DNA of 32,829 nucleotides from an uncultured Christensenella sp. GTDB taxonomy: Bacteria > Bacillota_A > Clostridia > Christensenellales > Borkfalkiaceae. Position 1 is the stretch's first letter; each line of letters starts with the position of its first letter. The stretch covers positions 1 to 32,829 of the forward strand of contig CAJTTC010000020.1 in assembly GCA_910579295.1 (NCBI GenBank). The letters run 5' to 3'. Below, piece by piece: positions 1 to 6,746 of this stretch. The notes beneath the pieces are model-generated. The model saw only the letters and a program-made list of their open reading frames with translations. It was not told where the DNA came from and ran no database searches. A program made the position numbers and the translations under genes.

Positions 1-165
1 AGGGTCAATTATTGGTACACGGCAATATTTTTCCGCAACGTAGCAATGATAGACCAAAGCGACTTGATATTGTTCTGTGTAGAGCAAAGAGAAAACAGCG
101 GCGCATACAAAACTTATCAGTACGCTGTCAAAACACACAAAAAAATAGTCAATTTATTTGCCTAA
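1..165 (+). CDS. C-terminal fragment of a SLOG/DUF1273-like protein (partial, 5' end outside window)
   Basis: Frame 1 is open from the first base to a TAA at 163-165, giving 54 residues. The peptide has protein-like composition, including NVAMIDQSDLILFCVEQ followed by SGAYKTYQYAVK and a hydrophobic end (KIVNLFA). The order R-N-x-x-M-I-D-x-S-D, hydrophobic strand, S-G-A/T, then a helix with YA and a final strand resembles the C-terminal Rossmann half of SLOG/DUF1273 proteins, which are thought to bind nucleotide-type ligands. The family call comes from remembered patterns and is tentative. The coding nature is more secure than the family. No neighbour is visible upstream, and the gene is followed by a repeat and the pckG terminator. 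Confidence 0.5.
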   Translation, partial: RVNYWYTAIFFRNVAMIDQSDLILFCVEQRENSGAYKTYQYAVKTHKKIVNLFA

Positions 166-177
166 CAAATCAATAAA

Positions 178-235
178 AAATCCCTCATCACCGCTGACGC
201 GGAGCTTCCCCCTTAGGAAGTGGGAAGCAAGAGCG
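178..235. repeat. Degenerate intergenic repeat (ATCCCTC family, copy A)
   Basis: It begins with AAATCCCTCATC and contains a CTTCCCCCTTAGGAAGTGGGAAG-like inverted core. It resembles the fuller copy at 3443-3569 (ATCCCTCATCCGTCAC, then a CTTCCC/GGGAAG palindrome). Only one end is recognisable, so this looks like a decayed or partial copy. It lies between the partial gene at 1-165 and the pckG terminator, and no ORF covers it. Confidence 0.45.
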
Positions 236-282
236 GAGTAGAAGCACCTTGCACATTACCTTATTATCCAAAAATATCGCAA

Positions 283-316
283 CAAAAAAACCATCTCCCG
301 TACGAGAGATGGTTTT
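283..316 (-). terminator. Rho-independent terminator of pckG
   Basis: The arms at 288-297 and 306-315 form a 10-bp stem (AAACCATCTC with GAGATGGTTT) around an 8-nt loop. Read on the minus strand, the stem is followed by a run of seven T. It sits about 15 nt past the pckG stop codon. The plus-strand side also has TTTTG, so weak bidirectional action is possible. Confidence 0.85.
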
Positions 317-331
317 GTTTTAATTTAATGA

Positions 332-2143
332 TTATTTTTTGCAATTTTTCTTTAAAGTTGCAAGGCACTCTAAGAGTTCTGCGGGGATACGGTCTTTAAC
401 AGTGCCCTTATAATAGCCCTCGATTTCCTCTGCTTCCTTAGCCCACTTAGCCTTGTCAATCGTAAGAATTTCTTTCAGCTCTTCTACGCCGAATTTCTTG
501 CCTTCGCAGATTTCGTAGTCGAGGTCGGTCAAATCGATATCCTCAGCCTTGGGAACGTAGCCGATAGCCGTTTCTTCGGCGTCCACAGTACCGTCGCAGC
601 GCTTCAAAATCCATTCGAGCACGCGCATATTGTCGCCGAAGCCGGGCCACATAAAGTTGCCGTTTTCGTCCGTTCTGAACCAGTTTACGTTGAATATCTT
701 CGGGGGATTTTTGATAACCTTGCCCATATCGATCCAATGCTGGAAGTAATCGCCCATATGATATCCTGTGAAAGGCTTCATAGCCATAGGGTCGTGACGG
801 AGCACGCCTACCGCGCCTGTTGCCGCCGCCGTCGTTTCAGAGGACATAGCCGAGCCTACGAACACGCCGTGATTCCAATCTCTCGACTGATAAACGAGGG
901 GAGTGGTCGAAGCGCGTCTGCCGCCGAAGATAATAGCCGAAAGGGGAACGCCTTCCTTGGAATCGAAATCGGGAGAAACGCAGGGGCAGTTCTGAGCGGG
1001 AGCGGTGAAACGGGAGTTGGGGTGAGCCGCATAGGTCGACTTGTCTTTCTTGTCGAACTTAGCGGGACTCCAAGGCTTGCCCGTCCAGTCGATGCAGTGC
1101 TCGGGCAAGTTCTTGTTCAAGCCTTCCCACCACACTGTCATATCGTCGGTGTTGAGCGCAACGTTGGTGAATATAGTGCCGCGCTTCGTAGCCGCCAGAG
1201 CGTTGGGGTTGGAGTGGTCGTTAGTGCCGGGAGCAACGCCGAAGAAACCGTTCTCGGGGTTGACCGCCCAAAGTCTGCCGTCCTTGCCTACTCTGATCCA
1301 AGCGATATCGTCGCCTACGCATTCGATTTTGTAGCCCTTTTCGAGATAGTGTTTGGGGGGAATGAGCATTGCGAGGTTGGTCTTGCCGCACGCCGAGGGG
1401 AACGCCGCCGCAACGTACTTTTTCGAGCCGTCGGGGAACGTCACGCCGAGGATAAGCATATGCTCAGCCATCCAGCCCTCGTACTTGCCGAGATAGGAAG
1501 CAATGCGGAGTGCAAAGCACTTTTTGCCGAGGAGCACGTTGCCGCCGTAAGCGGAGTTAACCGAAATAATCGTATTGTCCTCGGGGAAGTGCATAATGTA
1601 TCTGTTTTCCGCTTCAACGTTGCACTTTGCGTGGAAGCCCTTTATAAAGTCGCCGTCCTTGCCGAGAGCGTCCAGAACGTTCTTGCCGACTCTCGTCATA
1701 ATGCACATATTCAAAACGACGTAAATGCTGTCGGTAACTTCGATGCCGTACTTGGCGAAGTCGCTGCCAACGACGCCCATCGAATAGGGGATAACGTACA
1801 TCGTTCTGCCCTTCATAGAGCCGCGTGCAATCTCCGCGCAGAGCTCGTAAGCCTGCTTGGGGTCCATCCAATAGTTGATAGGACCTGCGTCCTCTTTATT
1901 CTTCGTGCAAATAAAAGTTCTGTCCTCAACGCGCGCTACGTCGTTCACCTTTGTTCTGTGAAGGTAGCAGTCGGGGAGGAGTGACTGATTGAGCTTAATA
2001 AGCTCGCCCGAAACAACGGCTTCCTGTCTGAGCGCGTCGATTTGCGCCTGACTGCCGTCAATCCATACGATTTTGTCGGGGCAGGCAAGCTCTGCGCTCT
2101 CTTCTACAAACTCAAGAATCTTCTGATTTTTTGTAAGTGCCAT
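332..2143 (-). CDS. pckG: Phosphoenolpyruvate carboxykinase (GTP)
   Basis: A 603-aa cytosolic enzyme that interconverts oxaloacetate plus GTP with PEP, CO2 and GDP. It serves gluconeogenesis or, in many anaerobes, CO2-fixing anaplerosis. The GTP-type signature is clear: kinase-1a P-loop PSACGKTN at residues 249-256 with the hyper-reactive Cys252, kinase-2 motif GDDIAW at 277-282, and FGVAPGTN at 301-308. Length is typical of the GTP class (about 600 aa) and not of the ATP class (about 530 aa). The ATG is preceded by AAGGAG on the minus strand (GATTAATAAAAGGAGTATAA). It is monocistronic, with its own promoter and a strong terminator, and is divergent from the gene at 2443. A long antisense frame over this gene (737-1984, plus strand) is a composition shadow. 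Confidence 0.97.
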   Translation of the reverse strand: MALTKNQKILEFVEESAELACPDKIVWIDGSQAQIDALRQEAVVSGELIKLNQSLLPDCYLHRTKVNDVARVEDRTFICTKNKEDAGPINYWMDPKQAYELCAEIARGSMKGRTMYVIPYSMGVVGSDFAKYGIEVTDSIYVVLNMCIMTRVGKNVLDALGKDGDFIKGFHAKCNVEAENRYIMHFPEDNTIISVNSAYGGNVLLGKKCFALRIASYLGKYEGWMAEHMLILGVTFPDGSKKYVAAAFPSACGKTNLAMLIPPKHYLEKGYKIECVGDDIAWIRVGKDGRLWAVNPENGFFGVAPGTNDHSNPNALAATKRGTIFTNVALNTDDMTVWWEGLNKNLPEHCIDWTGKPWSPAKFDKKDKSTYAAHPNSRFTAPAQNCPCVSPDFDSKEGVPLSAIIFGGRRASTTPLVYQSRDWNHGVFVGSAMSSETTAAATGAVGVLRHDPMAMKPFTGYHMGDYFQHWIDMGKVIKNPPKIFNVNWFRTDENGNFMWPGFGDNMRVLEWILKRCDGTVDAEETAIGYVPKAEDIDLTDLDYEICEGKKFGVEELKEILTIDKAKWAKEAEEIEGYYKGTVKDRIPAELLECLATLKKNCKK

Positions 2144-2250
2144 AAATTATACTCCTTTTATTAATCAATGATAACCGTATGCGTCACGGCGGTCAGTCGC
2201 GTCCGCATAGGCGTGAAGCAATCCGCTGAGCCGCAGAATATCACAATAAT

Positions 2251-2279
2251 ATTATATCAATATTATTTAAGTTTGGCAA
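2251..2279 (-). promoter_or_regulatory. Sigma-A-type promoter of pckG
   Basis: On the minus strand, TTGCCA (2279-2274), a 17-nt spacer and TATAAT (2256-2251). Transcription should start near 2244 and give a leader of about 100 nt before the pckG ATG. That leader contains GC-rich, partly self-complementary sequence (TATGCG and CGCATA around 2177-2208), but I recognise no riboswitch class in it. Confidence 0.75.
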
Positions 2280-2378
2280 ATATTTTAAAGTGAAATAATA
2301 TGAAAAGAATGCGTTTGTAAAGTTCACCGTAATTGATTAACAGCCGTTTGCGACATAAAAATCCATAAAAAAGCAAAA

Positions 2379-2408
2379 TGACAGTTAATTTTTATGCGTT
2401 TGTGTAAT
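2379..2408 (+). promoter_or_regulatory. Possible promoter for the gene at 2443
   Basis: TGACAG (2379-2384), an 18-nt spacer, and TGTAAT (2403-2408), about 35 nt before the TTG start. Both boxes deviate from consensus. The 299-bp gap 2144-2442 is otherwise AT-rich and holds only this and the divergent pckG promoter. Confidence 0.35.
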
Positions 2409-2442
2409 ATCATAGCGTAAAGGATAATTCAGGGGGTGCGCT

Positions 2443-3423
2443 TTGTCCGCATACATAAAAAAAATTGCCGTAATAAAGCAGGTTAAAGGCGGGTTTTCCG
2501 CAGACGGCGGCAACATTACGGGGCTTGTAAAGGCGGAAACCTACGCGGGCTTTTTAAAAGTCGAGGTTTCCTTAATAAATATCGCGCCGCTAAGCGAGGG
2601 ACGATACGTTTTCGGTATTACCGACGGCTTGAATACCGCCGTTTTCGAGGGGCACAATTACGAGAGCGAAACTCCGTTCAACCTCTCGTCGGGGTTTGCC
2701 TTTTTAGTGTGCTTCTGCCGTGACGGTACTGCGCCCGTTGCAAGCGCGGCGTGCGGACAGATGGCGTGCGCTCTGCCCGATTTAAAAGAGGAGATGGCTA
2801 AGCGCGAAAACGTCCGCCCCAAGACCGACGGCGCGGCGTACGACGACGAAGCAATAGCGGAGGTCAACTATTATGAAAGTGCTGATGAAGGCAGTTCCGC
2901 TTTACGCGAGGCTAAGGCGCAGGAAAAAAAACGGAATGCAGGCGATAAAAATGAAGCGCATACTCGCGTTGTCCCGCTCGAAGAAAAAGTCGGCTTGAAC
3001 GAGGCGGCTACGTCCTACGATAATAAGGGCGGCGGAAGCGGCGAGGCAAGTGCTCATTTCCGAGTGGAAGAGAAAGGCGGCGCGGCGGGCGGTCTTGCGG
3101 GCGGCGATTTTTACAGCCGTATGGAGGGCGATATAAAAAAGATTTTCGCAACCTATCCGAAAGAGCCCGAGATAGAGGCGGTTATGGAGGGCAGTCGGTT
3201 TGCTAAGATTGCTTACGGCGAGGGCAGATATTATGTGTTCGGCGTGCTCACGGTGGAGGGCAAGCCGCGCTATATCTGTTACGGCGTGCCGTCGGAAAAG
3301 GGCGACACTCCGCCGCCGAGCTTAAAGGACTGCGCAAGCTACGTTCCCACGTCAAGCGGCGGTTATTGGATGACTTATCAGGACGCCGCCACGGGAGTCA
3401 GCATTAAGATAATGAACAATTGA
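2443..3423 (+). CDS. Hypothetical two-domain protein with disordered linker (TTG start)
   Basis: A 326-aa protein I cannot assign to a named family. Residues 1 to about 110 look like a compact beta-rich domain (alternating hydrophobic strands around GFLKVEVSLINI and GRYVFGITDG). Residues 115-220 are Ala/Glu/Gly/Lys-rich and probably disordered. Residues 225-326 form a second domain with strand-like RYYVFGVLTVEGKPRYICYG and GGYWMTYQDAATG; I recall similar C-terminal domains in uncharacterised Clostridia proteins. There is no signal peptide or membrane segment. The start is TTG at 2443, chosen because AGGGGG (2431-2436) lies 6 nt upstream and no ATG nearby has a better site. It stands alone, followed by a MITE-like repeat. 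Confidence 0.8.
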   Translation: MSAYIKKIAVIKQVKGGFSADGGNITGLVKAETYAGFLKVEVSLINIAPLSEGRYVFGITDGLNTAVFEGHNYESETPFNLSSGFAFLVCFCRDGTAPVASAACGQMACALPDLKEEMAKRENVRPKTDGAAYDDEAIAEVNYYESADEGSSALREAKAQEKKRNAGDKNEAHTRVVPLEEKVGLNEAATSYDNKGGGSGEASAHFRVEEKGGAAGGLAGGDFYSRMEGDIKKIFATYPKEPEIEAVMEGSRFAKIAYGEGRYYVFGVLTVEGKPRYICYGVPSEKGDTPPPSLKDCASYVPTSSGGYWMTYQDAATGVSIKIMNN

Positions 3424-3442
3424 TAATGCGGAATTAAATTTT

Positions 3443-3569
3443 ATCCCTCATCCGTCACTTAGTGACACATTCCCTCTTAAATGCAAGTGGGAAGGCAAGG
3501 GGTCGCGTTCATACTCTCGGCTTCTCCCTTTCTAAGAGGTGAGGCTCTGCGCAAGCAGTGGCGAGGGAT
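3443..3569. repeat. MITE-like intergenic element (ATCCCTC family, fullest copy)
   Basis: About 127 bp bounded by ATCCCTC (3443-3449) and its complement GAGGGAT (3563-3569), flanked by TTTT on both sides. Inside are nested palindromes: GTCACTTAGTGAC, TCCCTCTT...AAGTGGGA, and CTTCTCCCTTTCTAAGAGGTGAGG. The inner piece around CTCTCGGCTTCTCCCT recurs inverted at 6011-6052. There is no ORF. This is the form of a non-autonomous, highly structured intergenic element. Confidence 0.65.
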
Positions 3570-3595
3570 TTTCAACCTCATACAATTCCCGTTCT

Positions 3596-3805
3596 CTATT
3601 TAAGCCCCTTGAACGGCTTTAATACGAGCAGAACGTATACCTCGAACAGAGCCGAAACCGAGCATACGGCGAGAAAGCATCTCATTGCGGTGGTGTTGTA
3701 AAAGCATAAAAAATGCAGCAGGTTAAAGCCCGTAAAAGCAAATACACCCCCGCATATGCCCAGAATAATCAAATTTAAAGTGCAAATTGTACAAGTAAGG
3801 CGCAT
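3596..3805 (-). CDS. Small two-helix membrane protein, DUF378-like
   Basis: A 69-aa protein with two hydrophobic segments: residues about 10-34 (LNLIILGICGGVFAFTGFN) and 43-63 (CFLAVCSVSALFEVYVLLVL). They are separated by a short NTTAMR loop, and the end is KPFKGLK. Length, the Gly-rich first helix, the GFNLL pattern and a short basic tail agree with the DUF378 family of small membrane proteins of unknown role. The ATG has no evident Shine-Dalgarno sequence and lies inside a perfect 9-bp hairpin (3799-3821). It may be co-transcribed with the gene ending at 3846, 40 nt upstream. Sequence quality supports a real gene; the exact start is uncertain. Confidence 0.6.
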   Translation of the reverse strand: MRLTCTICTLNLIILGICGGVFAFTGFNLLHFLCFYNTTAMRCFLAVCSVSALFEVYVLLVLKPFKGLK

Positions 3806-3821
3806 ACGATAAGTATGCGCC
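3799..3821. promoter_or_regulatory. Perfect 9-bp hairpin enclosing the DUF378 start codon
   Basis: GGCGCATAC (3799-3807), loop GATAA, GTATGCGCC (3813-3821). On the minus strand the ATG of the 69-aa gene (3805-3803) falls in the 3' arm. On the plus strand the stem is followed by GTTTTAAT, so it could also serve as a weak plus-strand terminator, but no plus gene ends closer than about 380 bp. Possible roles are translation occlusion, a transcript-end or processing signal between the two minus genes, or both. Confidence 0.5.
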
Positions 3822-3845
3822 GTTTTAATAGGATTATAAGTTTTT

Positions 3846-4106
3846 TTAAATGACGATGTTTTCTAAAATGAGCTTATCGAAATCAACGCTTTCGGCAAAG
3901 TCGCGCGGCAAAAAGCGCACCGTATTGAATTTGGCGTAGTTGAATATGTGCGTCTTGATAAGTACGGGAGTGGCGATATCCAACCCCTCGCAAATGTCGG
4001 CAAGGTAGGTGAAAAAGTTTGAATAGGTAAACTTGTCCTCTCTCTCGTAAGTCAGCTGTTTAACTATTTTTCCGTCGCTGACTATCTTCGCCCATATCCT
4101 GAACAT
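3846..4106 (-). CDS. Conserved 86-aa hypothetical protein
   Basis: A small soluble protein starting MFRIWAKIVSDGKIVKQLTY and ending FAESVDFDKLILENIVI. I recall a widespread, uncharacterised Clostridia family of about 85 aa with the same plan: an N-terminal strand pair, a central helix before D-x-A-x-P-V/I, then RF-x-x-x-x-F-x-E-x-x-D-F-D-x-L near the C-terminus. No catalytic motif or membrane segment is visible. The ATG has a good ribosome site (AAGGAG, 5 nt spacing). It has its own promoter at 4172-4200, and its leader consists largely of a 21-nt tandem duplication. Confidence 0.75.
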   Translation of the reverse strand: MFRIWAKIVSDGKIVKQLTYEREDKFTYSNFFTYLADICEGLDIATPVLIKTHIFNYAKFNTVRFLPRDFAESVDFDKLILENIVI

Positions 4107-4124
4107 AAAAACTCCTTTTTTTGC

Positions 4125-4166
4125 GCCGTGCGCCGCAACCGTTTAGCCGTGCGCCGTAGCCGTTTA
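4125..4166. repeat. Two tandem copies of a 21-nt sequence
   Basis: Copy 1 spans 4125-4145 and copy 2 spans 4146-4166. Both run GCCGTGCGCCG then a variable AA/TA-G/C pair then CCGTTTA, differing at only two positions. They fill the predicted 5' leader of the 86-aa gene between its promoter and ribosome site. Confidence 0.8.
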
Positions 4167-4171
4167 ATAAT

Positions 4172-4200
4172 ATTTTACTCAAAACGCAAGCAAAAGTAAA
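4172..4200 (-). promoter_or_regulatory. Promoter of the 86-aa gene
   Basis: On the minus strand, TTTACT (4200-4195), 17-nt spacer, TAAAAT (4177-4172). The predicted start is near 4165, so the leader covers the 21-nt tandem repeat. Confidence 0.6.
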
Positions 4201-4218
4201 CGCTTTACGTTCAATAAA

Positions 4219-4247
4219 TTGACATATCGCCATAAAAAAGTTAAAAT
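4219..4247 (+). promoter_or_regulatory. Promoter of the Lrp-type regulator
   Basis: TTGACA (4219-4224), 17-nt spacer, TAAAAT (4242-4247). This is a near-consensus sigma-A promoter, divergent from the one at 4172-4200, with a leader of about 35 nt. Autoregulation by the Lrp-type product through this short divergent region is plausible but not shown by the sequence. Confidence 0.8.
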
Positions 4248-4287
4248 AAATTAAGCCGCTTTTAAAAGGGGCAGAGAGGTAACGCAT

Positions 4288-4776
4288 ATGGAAACATTGC
4301 AGAAGGACGTTTTAGCTATATTGGAAGCCGATTCGCGCATTCCCGCCGCACGGCTTGCGGCTATGCTCGGTATAAGCGAGGAGCAGGCGAAAGCAGAGGT
4401 CAGAAAGCTCGAGGAGCAGGGTGTTATCGTCAAGTACACGGCGATTGTCAACAGCGACGACCTCGACGAAAACAAGGTCGAAGCGCTCATCGAAGTCAAG
4501 GTTACGCCGCAGCGCGGAGCGGGCTTCGACGCTATCGCGGGGGAAATAGCCGCGCACGCCGAGGTTAAAAATCTCTATCTTATGAGCGGCGGTTACGACC
4601 TCGCCGTAATAGTAGAGGGCAACTCGTTAAAGAGCGTGTCGCGCTTTGTTTCCGAAAGAATTTCGACGTACGACACCGTTCTCTCCACGGCTACGCACTT
4701 CATCTTAAAGAAGTACAAGGTAGAGGGCGCGCTTATGAAGAAGAACGAAGAGGGGCGGTTATCCGTTCAGCCGTGA
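4288..4776 (+). CDS. Lrp/AsnC family transcriptional regulator
   Basis: A 162-aa protein with the usual Lrp layout: an N-terminal winged helix-turn-helix (residues 1-55; ARLAAMLGISEEQAKAEVRKLEEQGVI) and a C-terminal RAM/ligand-binding domain (about 60-145; VEALIEVKVTPQRGAGFDAI, then the ligand-turn signature MSGGYDLAVIVEG). Such proteins form octameric rings that sense amino acids and bind upstream of metabolic genes. The ATG follows GAGAGGT. The neighbour 38 nt downstream is an aminotransferase. The same pairing exists in Bacillus subtilis as alaR-alaT (yugG-yugH), so control of an alanine-type transaminase is the likeliest job. This is inferred from context. Confidence 0.92.
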   Translation: METLQKDVLAILEADSRIPAARLAAMLGISEEQAKAEVRKLEEQGVIVKYTAIVNSDDLDENKVEALIEVKVTPQRGAGFDAIAGEIAAHAEVKNLYLMSGGYDLAVIVEGNSLKSVSRFVSERISTYDTVLSTATHFILKKYKVEGALMKKNEEGRLSVQP

Positions 4777-4814
4777 ATTAATGCGGAATGCGTAATTCAT
4801 AATTGTAAATTATT

Positions 4815-5990
4815 ATGAGAAGTTTTGTCAACGAACGCTCGAAGAGCTTGAAGCCGAGCGGCATAAGAAAATTTTTTGATATAGTGCAGGTAATGGACGG
4901 CGCGATATCCCTCGGCGTGGGCGAGCCCGACTTCGTTACGCCGTGGTACATACGCGACGCGGCGGTGCGCTCCATAAAAAAGGGCTTGACGCAGTACACG
5001 GGCAACAGGGGGCTGCCCGAGCTAAGGGAAAATATCTGCCGCTATATGCGCGAGCGTTTCGCCGTTGAATGCGAACCCGAGCATACCATTGTCACCGTCG
5101 GCGCGAGCGAGGCTATCGACCTTACGTTACGCGCTGTCTGCGAGGCGGGCGACGAGATTTTAGTGCCCGAGCCGTGCTATGTGTCCTACGCCCCCACCGT
5201 AACGCTGTCCGGCGGTACTCCCGTAGCGTTGCAGTGCGTGGCTGACGACGCGTTTATCATAACGCCCGAAAGATTGGAGGCGGCAATAACGCCGTCAACC
5301 AAGGCGCTCATACTTGCATATCCCAACAATCCCACGGGCGGCATAATGACTAAGGAGCAGTTGGAAGCGATAATTCCCGTAATAGAAAGGCACGATTTGC
5401 TTGTCATTTCCGACGAAATTTATGCGGAGCTGACTTACGTCGGCAAACACGTTTCGATAGCTTCGTTGGGCAATATGCGGGCACGAACGGTAGTAATCAG
5501 CGGTTTTTCAAAGGCGTTTGCAATGACGGGTTGGCGAGTGGGCTTCGTGTGCGCTCCCGCCGAGCTTGACGACGCTATGTTTAAAATTCACCAATACGGC
5601 ATAATGTGCGCGCCGCGCGTTTCGCAACACGCCGCCGCCGCCGCGCTTATCGAGGGCTTCTCCGACGGCTTTTCGGTGGTTGAGGAGATGCGCGCAGAGT
5701 ACGCCCGCCGCGGCAGGTTTATGGTAAACGCATTCAATTCGCTGGGGCTTAAATGCTTTCAGCCGAGGGGCGCTTTTTACGTGTTTCCCTCCGTGGAAGC
5801 GACGGGGCTCGACGGCGAGGAGTTCGCAAACCGTCTGCTCCGTGAAGAGAAAGTGGCGGTAGTTCCCGGCTCGGCGTTCGGGGAAGCGGGTAAAAATCAC
5901 GTGCGCTGTTCGTACGCAACCTCGCAGGAAAATCTTTCCGAAGCAATCGGCAGAATAACCGACTTTATGCAAAAAATCACGAAGAATTAA
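4815..5990 (+). CDS. PLP-dependent class I aminotransferase, AlaT/AspC-like
   Basis: A 391-aa fold-type I aminotransferase. Visible motifs are VGEPDF at 35-40, the PNNPTGG substrate/PLP loop at 170-176, Asp200 and Tyr203 that hold the cofactor pyridine, and the Schiff-base Lys233 in SKAFAMTGWRVG. The C-terminal Arg in HVRCSYA binds the alpha-carboxylate. The length is complete. It probably swaps amino groups between alanine, aspartate or aromatic amino acids and 2-oxoglutarate; motifs alone do not fix the substrate. The Lrp-type gene upstream points to an AlaT-like role. There is no Shine-Dalgarno sequence before the ATG: the 38-nt gap is AT-rich and contains the AATGCGGAAT motif seen after two other stop codons. 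It may depend on translational coupling. Confidence 0.9.
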   Translation: MRSFVNERSKSLKPSGIRKFFDIVQVMDGAISLGVGEPDFVTPWYIRDAAVRSIKKGLTQYTGNRGLPELRENICRYMRERFAVECEPEHTIVTVGASEAIDLTLRAVCEAGDEILVPEPCYVSYAPTVTLSGGTPVALQCVADDAFIITPERLEAAITPSTKALILAYPNNPTGGIMTKEQLEAIIPVIERHDLLVISDEIYAELTYVGKHVSIASLGNMRARTVVISGFSKAFAMTGWRVGFVCAPAELDDAMFKIHQYGIMCAPRVSQHAAAAALIEGFSDGFSVVEEMRAEYARRGRFMVNAFNSLGLKCFQPRGAFYVFPSVEATGLDGEEFANRLLREEKVAVVPGSAFGEAGKNHVRCSYATSQENLSEAIGRITDFMQKITKN

Positions 5991-6010
5991 GAAAGTACTA
6001 TACGCCCAAA

Positions 6011-6052
6011 TCCCCTTGCCTCACCCCCTTGGCAGGGAGAAGCCGAGAGTAT
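6011..6052. repeat. Partial intergenic repeat (copy C)
   Basis: GCCTCACCCCCTTGGCAGGG followed by AGAAGCCGAGAGTAT matches, in inverse orientation, the inner part of the 3443-3569 element with a few differences. Only the inner palindrome remains. Confidence 0.5.
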
Positions 6053-6086
6053 TGCGCATTAAGTTAAATTCCGAATTGGTTTATAA

Positions 6087-6115
6087 TTGACAACGGCGGG
6101 TAAAAAGTATATAAT
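6087..6115 (+). promoter_or_regulatory. Promoter of greA-lysS
   Basis: TTGACA (6087-6092), 17-nt spacer, TATAAT (6110-6115): perfect consensus boxes. The predicted leader is about 95 nt. Confidence 0.9.
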
Positions 6116-6215
6116 AAAGTATAGTGGATTGCGATTCCGTAATTGCGGGGTCGCTATCTTGATTAAAAAGAATAAAAAAGCCGACAAAATACGGCGTAAA
6201 AGAGGTAAAAATATC

Positions 6216-6689
6216 ATGGCGGATCAACAATTTGTAATGACAAAAAAGAATTACGACGCGCTTGTGGCGGAGCTTGACAACCTTGTAAAGGTCAAGCGCC
6301 CCGAAATTATCGAGAGAATTGCCGAGGCGCGTTCCCACGGCGATCTTTCGGAGAATGCGGAGTACGACGCGGCAAGGGAAGAACAGCGCTCCAACGAGGG
6401 CAAAATTGCCGAGCTCGAATATCAGATTAAAAACGCGGTCATTCAGGAAGAGATAACCGACAACTCCTACGTGCATCTCGATTCCGTCGTCACCGTATTG
6501 GACGAGGAGTTTGGCGAGCAGGAAGTATATACGATATCTTCCGTCACCGACGTGGACGTTATGCTCAACAAAATTTCGTCCGAATCGCCCGTAGGTTCGG
6601 CTTTAATGAGAAAAAGGAAGGGCGACGTGGTTACGGTTGTCTGCCCCGACGGAAGCACCTACAAGCTTAAAATTCTGGCGATTAAATAA
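6216..6689 (+). CDS. greA: Transcription elongation factor GreA
   Basis: A 157-aa factor that binds the RNA polymerase secondary channel and stimulates cleavage of backtracked RNA. The N-terminal coiled coil covers about residues 8-75 and carries the acidic tip sequence DLSENAEYDAAREEQ; the C-terminal FKBP-like domain ends SPVGSALMRKRKGDVVTV. The frame stays open upstream to 6087, but the start at 6216 is chosen because it follows AGAGGT, matches the family N-terminus (MTKKNYDALVAELD), and the upstream stretch contains the promoter. It is followed 57 nt later by lysS, a pairing common in Firmicutes. Confidence 0.96.
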   Translation: MADQQFVMTKKNYDALVAELDNLVKVKRPEIIERIAEARSHGDLSENAEYDAAREEQRSNEGKIAELEYQIKNAVIQEEITDNSYVHLDSVVTVLDEEFGEQEVYTISSVTDVDVMLNKISSESPVGSALMRKRKGDVVTVVCPDGSTYKLKILAIK

Positions 6690-6746
6690 GAGCAAACCCC
6701 GCGGCTTTCGGCGGCAAGGTACAATTTTATATTCAAGGAAAAATTT

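Noticed and set aside
737..1984. 415-aa open frame on the plus strand opposite pckG
   Set aside because: It is antisense to a certain gene, has Arg/Ala/Val-rich composition typical of a codon shadow, and has no ribosome site or family resemblance.
6087..6215. N-terminal extension of greA
   Set aside because: It would include the promoter -10 region, lacks a ribosome site, and GreA homology starts at 6216.
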